A stretch of 10,768 bases of DNA, taken from assembly GCA_903908025.1 (NCBI GenBank), contig CAIVQM010000122.1, positions 1 to 10,768 on the forward strand. The letters run 5' to 3'. The notes under the pieces were generated by a model, which was given only the letters and a program-made list of their open reading frames with translations, was not told where the DNA came from and did not search any database. The position numbers and the translations under genes were made by a program. The stretch is from an uncultured bacterium. Lineage in GTDB: Bacteria > Actinomycetota > Actinomycetes > S36-B12. Positions 5,887 through 10,768 of this stretch are shown one piece after another; within the stretch, counting starts at the first letter, position 1; the number at the start of each line of letters is the position of its first letter.

Positions 5887-7409
5887 GCGGTCTCCTCGTC
5901 CTCATATGCCTCATCGAGGTGGTACTTGCCTGGGTTCATGATGTTGTTCGGGTCGAGCATCTTCTTGATTCGTTTCATGAGGTCAAACTGGCCGTCCTTG
6001 AGTTCCTCGTAGCAGGCCACGTCAACTTCGCCCTCTCTCGTTCCGCCGTGAGCGGCCGATACTGAGCCCCCGCACTCCACGGATACTCTGGCAATCTGGG
6101 TCTTCGCCTCCACCCAGTCAGCCCAGATCTCGGGCGTCATTTCCAGTTCGTTCACCCCGATGTCAATCTCGGTGAGGAAGTCACCCCACGGGCGGAAGGG
6201 GTTTCCCGTGTACATGAACATCCCCCAAATATCGAAATGCTCGGGGTGCTTGGCGACCAGTGCCTCGGCGATCTCGTACCAGCGCCTCTTCACCGTGGGG
6301 AGCTGAGACCATGTGATGGCAGCATCCTCGCAACTCCACGACATCAGTCGGATGGTTCCGTCCGAGCGACCGTGGTAGGCAAGGTGGTAGCGGTCGTGAC
6401 GACTCGCCCAGTCACCCTCGGAGATTTCCTGGCCCATGTAGACGCCGCCGTTGGCAGCGCCAATGTCGAAGATGCTGCTCTTCACAGCCTCCAACTCCAC
6501 ACTGGTCCCATAGCAAATCGTCGCCACCGCACTGTTGACCCATTCCGGCAGCGGTATCCAGGCTTCGTCATCTCGCCGCAGGAACTCAACCTTTGCTTCA
6601 TCGAACATCACGACACCGGAGAGGCACCGTATTCCGCTCCTGTTGAACGCCAGAGTCATCCGGTGTGCGTCCTCCCAAGACCGGGTGGCGAAGAAAACGG
6701 GCAACTGTGCCTGCGGACGCGGTGCTAGGTCGAGAGTGACTTCCGTGCAGATACCCAGCGTCCCCTGATGTCCGATAAACAGATCCTTCAGCCGGTAGCC
6801 AACGCTGGACTTACGAATCTTGCGTCCACCTCCGGCACCCACTCGGATGATGTCGCCTGTTGGGGTCACGACCTCCATTGAGCACACGAGGTCGGGAACA
6901 TGCCCATATCCCGTGCCGAGCAGGCTCCATCCACCCGCGCCGATGCGCCCCCCAAGGACGTTCACCGGGTATGAGGCCGGATCGTCCGGGAACCAGACAT
7001 TCAACGGACGCAGGACCTTATTGAGTTCCTGCATGTTGATCCCAGGCTGAACCGTCACGGTCATGTCTTCGTCATCGATTTCGAGAATGTCGCACATGCG
7101 CTTGATGTCGACGATGATCCCGCGCTTCATCGGCGTGGCACCATCTGCGAGTCCCGCCCCAGCTCCCCGCGGCGTGATGGGAATCAGGAACTTGTTAGCG
7201 ATCTTGACGACAGCAGCGACCTGCGCGGTGCTGGCCGGCATGACGACAACGTCCGGGAGCAGGTCCTTCCACTGATGAAGTCCCATCGGACTCGTGTTCG
7301 TGGTGCGAATCGCCCGCTGATGAAAGTCCGTCATGACGTACTCGGTGCCAAGCGCCGTGCGCAATTCGCCAATAGCTGCTTCAAGCGCTTCTGCTACCTC
7401 GACTGCCAT
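5883..7409 (-). CDS. FAD-binding oxidoreductase, GlcD/D-lactate dehydrogenase-like (PCMH fold)
   Basis: This 508-residue protein belongs to the FAD-linked oxidases that include GlcD, Dld and other 2-hydroxyacid dehydrogenases. The PCMH FAD domain spans about 50 to 230: PASTAQVAAVVKIAN (58-72), the pyrophosphate loop PRGAGAGL (80-87), TVQPG (119-123), GGRIGAGGWS (153-162) and GYRLKDLFIGHQGTLGI (204-220). The C-terminal domain ends with LDPNNIMNPGK (485-495), typical of this family. In place of the common HGIG it reads AAHGGTREG (452-460), so the substrate side may differ from lactate or glycolate enzymes. The start ATG has GAGGAG seven bases upstream and follows the promoter at 7487-7515. It is the first operon gene and overlaps the Fe-S gene by four bases. 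Oxidation of a hydroxyl group with ETF as acceptor is inferred from neighbours; the substrate is not known. Confidence 0.9.
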   Translation of the reverse strand: MAVEVAEALEAAIGELRTALGTEYVMTDFHQRAIRTTNTSPMGLHQWKDLLPDVVVMPASTAQVAAVVKIANKFLIPITPRGAGAGLADGATPMKRGIIVDIKRMCDILEIDDEDMTVTVQPGINMQELNKVLRPLNVWFPDDPASYPVNVLGGRIGAGGWSLLGTGYGHVPDLVCSMEVVTPTGDIIRVGAGGGRKIRKSSVGYRLKDLFIGHQGTLGICTEVTLDLAPRPQAQLPVFFATRSWEDAHRMTLAFNRSGIRCLSGVVMFDEAKVEFLRRDDEAWIPLPEWVNSAVATICYGTSVELEAVKSSIFDIGAANGGVYMGQEISEGDWASRHDRYHLAYHGRSDGTIRLMSWSCEDAAITWSQLPTVKRRWYEIAEALVAKHPEHFDIWGMFMYTGNPFRPWGDFLTEIDIGVNELEMTPEIWADWVEAKTQIARVSVECGGSVSAAHGGTREGEVDVACYEELKDGQFDLMKRIKKMLDPNNIMNPGKYHLDEAYEDEETA

Positions 7410-7441
7410 GTCGCAACTCCTCGCGAATTGTGAGTGGGGTG

Positions 7442-7474
7442 GTTGCAGGCTCCGCGGAGTGCGCGACCCGCAAC
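7442..7474 (-). promoter_or_regulatory. Leader hairpin with 10-base perfect palindrome, candidate operator or RNA structure
   Basis: On the minus strand GTTGCGGG (7474-7467) pairs with CCTGCAAC (7449-7442) over eight positions with one G-T pair. Within the loop and adjoining it lies CTCCGCGGAG (7450-7459), a perfect 10-base palindrome. It sits between the predicted transcript start (about 7480) and the dehydrogenase ATG at 7409, so it could bind a dimeric repressor or fold in the leader RNA. No T-run follows, so it is not a standard terminator. There is no regulator gene in the window to pair with it. Confidence 0.4.
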
Positions 7475-7486
7475 ATGACTCGTTTT

Positions 7487-7515
7487 ATCCTATGTACTTC
7501 GATGTTATATGTCAA
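7487..7515 (-). promoter_or_regulatory. Vegetative sigma-type promoter for the dehydrogenase/ETF operon
   Basis: The minus strand reads TTGACA (7515-7510), a 17-base spacer and TAGGAT (7492-7487). The -35 is the exact consensus and the -10 fits the TAnnnT form common in actinobacteria. Transcription would begin near 7480, giving a leader of about 70 bases to the ATG at 7409. It is the only gap over 100 bases between genes right of 576, and it parts the importer genes from the oxidation genes. Read-through from the importer is still possible, since no terminator is evident after the permease. Confidence 0.75.
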
Positions 7516-7547
7516 TGGATCGGCGCAACGGAGGTGCGCTCTCGGCA

Positions 7548-8510
7548 CTACTCACGGGAGGATTTCGTGTTCAAAATGACGGCACCGAGGATGATCAAGC
7601 CAGAGACGATTTGTTGCCAATACGGCTGGATACTCATCAGGTTGAATGCGTTCTGCAGCAACGCCAGCAGGAGTACTCCGAGAACGGTGCGCCAGATTGC
7701 GCCTCGACCACCCCTAATGCTGGTCCCGCCGATGACTACCGCCGCAATTGCACTCAGAGTGATGCTATTCGCCGAGCCGTACACGTTCCCGACACCAGTG
7801 CGCGTGACAACAACAAGTCCCCCCATGGCGGCTAAGAGCCCACCGATGGCGAATACCACTACTCGGATGCGTTCGACCGGCACCCCTGAAAGGCGAGCTG
7901 ATTCCGGATTGCTACCAACTGCCAGGACATGACGTCCGAAGACCGTGCGCGACAAGACGAGACCCAGAACGAGGAACGCCACGACACACAGAATGACGCT
8001 GTTCGGTATCGAGCCAACGCGGCCGGCACCGAGGAAACCGAAGTTGGCGCTACTGGACAGATCGAGGCTGAAACCCTGCGTCACAGCGAGCGCAAGCCCT
8101 CCCATGACGAACCCGGTGGCCAGCGTTGCTAGAAATGAATTCACCTTGAGACGACCGACCAAGAGGCCATTCACCATGCCAATGGGAATACCCATCAGGA
8201 TGGCAAGCACGACGCCTAGGAATGGATTCTGGAATACGAGTGCGAACTTCGCGCCGAGGACGCCGCACAAGCTGAGGATCTGTCCTGACGAGAGATCGAA
8301 TCCCCCAGCAATGATGACAAACGTGGTCCCCATGGCAACCAACATCAACGGAGCATTCTGATCGAGGATGTTGAGGAAATTCGCCGAGGAGAAGAAATTC
8401 GGCGCGAACAGAGTCAGCGCAATGAAGAGGACGATGATGACCGGGACGATCCCTCGATCGTTAATCCACAAGGAGCGGTGCTTCGCCGCCCTCTCTGAGA
8501 ATGCGGTCAT
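7548..8510 (-). CDS. Sugar-type ABC transporter permease (RbsC family)
   Basis: This is the 320-residue membrane subunit of the importer, usual length for the RbsC/BPD_transp_2 family, and would form a homodimeric channel in the cytoplasmic membrane. Roughly eight to ten hydrophobic segments are visible, from about residue 20 to 314. Family landmarks are IIAGGFDLSSGQILSL (66-81), LAVGSNPESARLSGVPV (196-212), which is the cytoplasmic coupling loop toward the ATPase, and AAVVIGGTSIRGGRG (256-270). The N-terminal tail is short and basic. Its ATG overlaps the ATPase stop as ATGA (8507-8510). It is followed by the 138-base gap with the next operon's promoter. A weak five-base hairpin (GCGCA/TGCGC) lies in that gap, but no good terminator. 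Confidence 0.94.
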   Translation of the reverse strand: MTAFSERAAKHRSLWINDRGIVPVIIVLFIALTLFAPNFFSSANFLNILDQNAPLMLVAMGTTFVIIAGGFDLSSGQILSLCGVLGAKFALVFQNPFLGVVLAILMGIPIGMVNGLLVGRLKVNSFLATLATGFVMGGLALAVTQGFSLDLSSSANFGFLGAGRVGSIPNSVILCVVAFLVLGLVLSRTVFGRHVLAVGSNPESARLSGVPVERIRVVVFAIGGLLAAMGGLVVVTRTGVGNVYGSANSITLSAIAAVVIGGTSIRGGRGAIWRTVLGVLLLALLQNAFNLMSIQPYWQQIVSGLIILGAVILNTKSSRE

Positions 8511-10042
8511 GTTCGAATGCCCCTCTTGTCCGGTGGTGCGATTCCGAATGCAGCGTTGAGGATGTCGTCATGGTTGTCGCTGCTGACGAATTCACCCATG
8601 ACGCTGCCGTCGTGCATCACGTACACCCGATGAGAGAGCCGCGTGACCTCTTCGATATCAGATGAGATGACGACGAGACCCATCCCCGAGGCCACCAAGT
8701 GGCCGATCTTCTCGTAGATCGATCTTCGTGCTCCGACATCCACGCCGCGGGTGGGCTCGTCGAGTATCAAAACCATCGGCTTGACCATGAGGCACTTCGC
8801 AAGAAGCACCTTCTGCTGATTACCGCCTGAGAGGTTCGCGACATCTGATGCAAGCTCAATGCGATCGACTTCCACATCCGCAAGCGCCAGCGCAACCGCG
8901 GCCCTCTCCGCCCGGTGCGATAGCAGCCCTCGACGCACGAAAGAGCGGGCAACATTCATACTTGTGTTGCGAAGTTGATCCATGCCGAGGAACAGCCCTT
9001 GGTCCTTTCTGCTCTCGGGCAGAACACAGACGCCACTGGCAAGCGCGGCGCTGGGGGATTTCGGTTGGTAGGCATTGCCATCAAGCGTCGCTGTGAAGGA
9101 AGCACCTGGTATCGCACCGAAGAGCGAGAGTGCGACTTCGGAACGGCCACTCCCGACAAGGCCGTAGAGCCCTACGACCTCGCCCGGGTTTAGCGTGATA
9201 CTTACCCCGCGCACGCTACCTGGAACCTGAAGATCCTTTACGTCAAGCAACGGACTCTGGGCTGGCGTGGGCCGGGGTATGTCCGGAAACATCCCATCCA
9301 GGTTGCGGCCGAGCATTCCAAAGATGAGCCTGTCCACAGACAATCCGTCAGCGGGTTCGGTACTTACGTGACGACCATTTCGCATGATGGTTACGTCGTC
9401 TGCCAGTTCCAGTACTTCCTGAAGGAAGTGCGACACGTAAACGACAGAGACGCCCGAGTCACGCAGACTGCGCACAACCTCGTGCAGTCGTCGCGCATCA
9501 GATGCTTCCAGCGCCGCAGTCGGTTCGTCCATGACAATCAGACGGGCATCGCGCGCGACTGCTCGGAGGATTTCAACCTGCTGCTGCTTAGACAGCGGCA
9601 AATCCGACACGATGTCGTTCCCGTTGAGTTCAAAGCCCGTTCGGTCACGCAGTTCCGAGAATGCGCCGAGTAGCTTCGCCCGGTTGACGATGCCCCACCT
9701 TCTAGGCTCACGACCTAAGAGGACGTTCTCGGCGACAGTCAGGTCGGGTGCCAGGGAGATCTCCTGCTGCATGATCGCTATGCCGTCATTCAGCGCATCA
9801 TGAGGGCGGCCGTACCGGACGGATTCCCCCCCGACCACGAGTTCACCGTGATCGGGGGGGAGGGCGCCACCCAGGATCTTCCCTAGAGTGGACTTGCCTG
9901 CTCCGTTCTCACCGACAAGCGCATGCACACGGCCCCGTCCGATATCGAAGCTCACATCATCCAGCGCGCGAGCTGCCCCAAAGGACTTCGTGATTCCCGA
10001 CAGGCGGACGAGGGGTCCATCCTGTGAGAGTGTCAATGCCAT
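8507..10042 (-). CDS. Sugar-type ABC transporter ATP-binding protein with two nucleotide-binding domains (RbsA family)
   Basis: This 511-residue cytoplasmic protein powers the importer. The first ATPase domain has Walker A GENGAGKST (44-52), a signature region LPLSKQQQVE (148-157), Walker B LIVMDEP (168-174) and the switch histidine H205. The second has a degenerate Walker A, GLVGSGRSE (294-302), in which Arg stands in place of Lys, a full LSGGNQQ signature (404-410), Walker B LILDEP (425-430), and Ser in place of the switch histidine. This asymmetry is normal for RbsA/MglA-type proteins, where only one site is fully active. The first signature is unusual in reading LPLSKQQQ. The ATG has GGAGGG eight bases upstream. 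It follows the binding-protein gene by 60 bases and overlaps the permease gene. Specificity within sugars, polyols and similar compounds cannot be read from the ATPase. Confidence 0.95.
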   Translation of the reverse strand: MALTLSQDGPLVRLSGITKSFGAARALDDVSFDIGRGRVHALVGENGAGKSTLGKILGGALPPDHGELVVGGESVRYGRPHDALNDGIAIMQQEISLAPDLTVAENVLLGREPRRWGIVNRAKLLGAFSELRDRTGFELNGNDIVSDLPLSKQQQVEILRAVARDARLIVMDEPTAALEASDARRLHEVVRSLRDSGVSVVYVSHFLQEVLELADDVTIMRNGRHVSTEPADGLSVDRLIFGMLGRNLDGMFPDIPRPTPAQSPLLDVKDLQVPGSVRGVSITLNPGEVVGLYGLVGSGRSEVALSLFGAIPGASFTATLDGNAYQPKSPSAALASGVCVLPESRKDQGLFLGMDQLRNTSMNVARSFVRRGLLSHRAERAAVALALADVEVDRIELASDVANLSGGNQQKVLLAKCLMVKPMVLILDEPTRGVDVGARRSIYEKIGHLVASGMGLVVISSDIEEVTRLSHRVYVMHDGSVMGEFVSSDNHDDILNAAFGIAPPDKRGIRT

Positions 10043-10064
10043 GTACTGAGCCCTCCTGCGTACA
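10042..10064 (-). promoter_or_regulatory. Small inverted repeat enclosing the ATPase ribosome binding site
   Basis: TGTAC (10064-10060) and GTACA (10046-10042) flank a 13-base loop that holds the GGAGGG ribosome site of the ATPase gene, and the stem runs into its ATG. A five-base stem is weak on its own, but such a structure could lower ATPase synthesis relative to the binding protein, which importers usually need in excess. The rest of the 60-base gap shows no promoter or terminator. Confidence 0.25.
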
Positions 10065-10102
10065 GGTGTCGGTCTTCGTTCATCACGTAATGGCGGGGCA
10101 AT

Positions 10103-10768
10103 CTAGCCCTGCCACTGCCCCTTGAGACCCGGATTCGCATCGAGCGCCGCCTTGTCAAGCTCCTGCGGCGCGCCATCAAGGTCCTCCTGCCAGACAACCG
10201 TCGGCACCGTCTGGCCCGAGGACGCCAGCAGAGCAAGACGAACTCCGGTACGGCCCACGGACTCGGGGCGATTGTTCACTGTCATCAGCCACTTACCGTC
10301 ACGTACCTGCTGGACCCCGTACTGACTCGCGTATGAGCCAGTGAGCTTGATGTCACCAGCTCCGAGTCCGAAGGTCTTACCCGCTGCCGTGATGGCCTTT
10401 TCTGCTCCGCGGGTCGATTCGTCGGCCTGCGAGGCGATGACGTTCAGATCTGGGTGGGCCTGGAGGCAGTCGGCCGCCTGCGTGCGTCCCATATCCTGCG
10501 TGTAGAAGGCATCCGTCTCACACACAACCTTGATGTCCGGGTAGTCCTTCAACTTGGCGTTGAAGAAGTCGGGCTTGATCTTGTCGAATGCGAGTGCACG
10601 TGCCCCCCAAAGCACATCAACCTTGCAAGGGCTGATTCCCTCACAAGCCTGAATGACTCCATCAGCCATAGTCTCTGCGTTCATCTGGAGGTTCTCAAGA
10701 ACCTGCGAGGTGACGCCAGGAATCTGGATGTCCGCTGAGGTCGCGTTGGCCCCCAGCGCCATGTTCAG
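10103..10768 (-). CDS. Periplasmic/lipoprotein sugar-binding protein of the ABC importer, 3' part only
   Basis: The reading frame is open to the right edge, so the N-terminus, any signal peptide and lipobox, and the start codon lie outside; 221 C-terminal residues are visible. They match the type I periplasmic binding fold (ribose/xylose/inositol group). The visible part covers the end of the first lobe, the crossover and the second lobe. Landmarks are DIKVVCETDAFYTQDMGRTQ, then NVIASQADESTRGAEKAI at the place where family members have NDxMAxGA, and KLTGSYASQYGVQQVRDGKW near the ligand cleft. Cysteines in ACEGISPC (six residues between) and further on (VVCE, ADCL) could form disulfides outside the cytoplasm. 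As the first visible gene of the importer operon it sets the substrate. The ligand cannot be named from this part. Confidence 0.9.
   Translation of the reverse strand: MNMALGANATSADIQIPGVTSQVLENLQMNAETMADGVIQACEGISPCKVDVLWGARALAFDKIKPDFFNAKLKDYPDIKVVCETDAFYTQDMGRTQAADCLQAHPDLNVIASQADESTRGAEKAITAAGKTFGLGAGDIKLTGSYASQYGVQQVRDGKWLMTVNNRPESVGRTGVRLALLASSGQTVPTVVWQEDLDGAPQELDKAALDANPGLKGQWQG

Noticed and set aside
5725..6012. Plus-strand frame spanning the junction of the Fe-S and dehydrogenase genes
   Set aside because: It is the complement of two genes joined by an ATGA overlap and has no features of its own.
7516..7547. Terminator after the permease gene
   Set aside because: Only a five-base stem (GCGCA/TGCGC) without a T-run is present, too weak to call.
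7333..7932. A 199-codon plus-strand frame across the promoter region
   Set aside because: It lies antisense to the dehydrogenase start and the permease end, both well supported by motifs, and its protein shows low-complexity Thr/Arg/Pro content typical of a shadow frame.
8507..10042. Second ATPase domain damaged by mutation
   Set aside because: Loss of the Walker A lysine and the switch histidine in the second domain is usual for RbsA-type importers and not a sign of decay.
1..10768. CRISPR array, insertion sequence or toxin-antitoxin pair
   Set aside because: I saw no spaced direct repeats, no transposase motifs or terminal inverted repeats, and no small gene pair with such features.

Overview
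The window looks like moderately GC-rich Actinomycetota chromosomal DNA. This is inferred from codon use, the form of the tRNA-Met remnant, and an ETF:menaquinone oxidoreductase of the kind known from Mycobacterium and Bacillus. All convincing genes lie on the minus strand, so they read from right to left. Gene functions come from motif recognition; no homology search was run.

Right part (10768 to 7548): a carbohydrate-type ABC importer of the ribose/inositol family. In transcription order it has a type I periplasmic binding protein (cut by the right window edge), a double-domain ATPase and a permease. ATPase and permease overlap by an ATGA. Neither the importer's promoter nor the start of its binding protein is inside the window.

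Middle and left (7547 to 576): a 138-base gap with a very good vegetative promoter (TTGACA, 17-base spacer, TAGGAT) and a leader hairpin, then a tightly packed six-gene operon. The genes are an FAD-dependent GlcD/D-lactate-dehydrogenase-like oxidoreductase, a heterodisulfide-reductase-like Fe-S protein, a 74-residue unknown protein, EtfB, EtfA, and a large membrane Fe-S protein with a cytochrome-b-like N-terminus (ETF:menaquinone oxidoreductase type). Two of the junctions are ATGA overlaps, so the genes are probably made together. The likely electron path is substrate, FAD dehydrogenase with Fe-S partner, ETF, membrane oxidoreductase, menaquinone. With the importer upstream, the region reads as one uptake-and-oxidation module for a hydroxylated or sugar-like compound. 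The substrate cannot be told from this window, because no kinase, aldolase or dehydratase is present.

Left end (1 to 575): no convincing gene. At 18 to 60 lies the 3' part of a tRNA-Met(CAT) gene, from the anticodon loop to the discriminator base, with no matching 5' half. This is the footprint left at one end of an element that integrated into a tRNA gene. By the usual geometry of such insertions, the DNA to the right of it, including the whole catabolic module, would be the inserted island. Between this remnant and the operon are a weak 122-codon reading frame and a C-run/G-run repeat that can form alternative hairpins.
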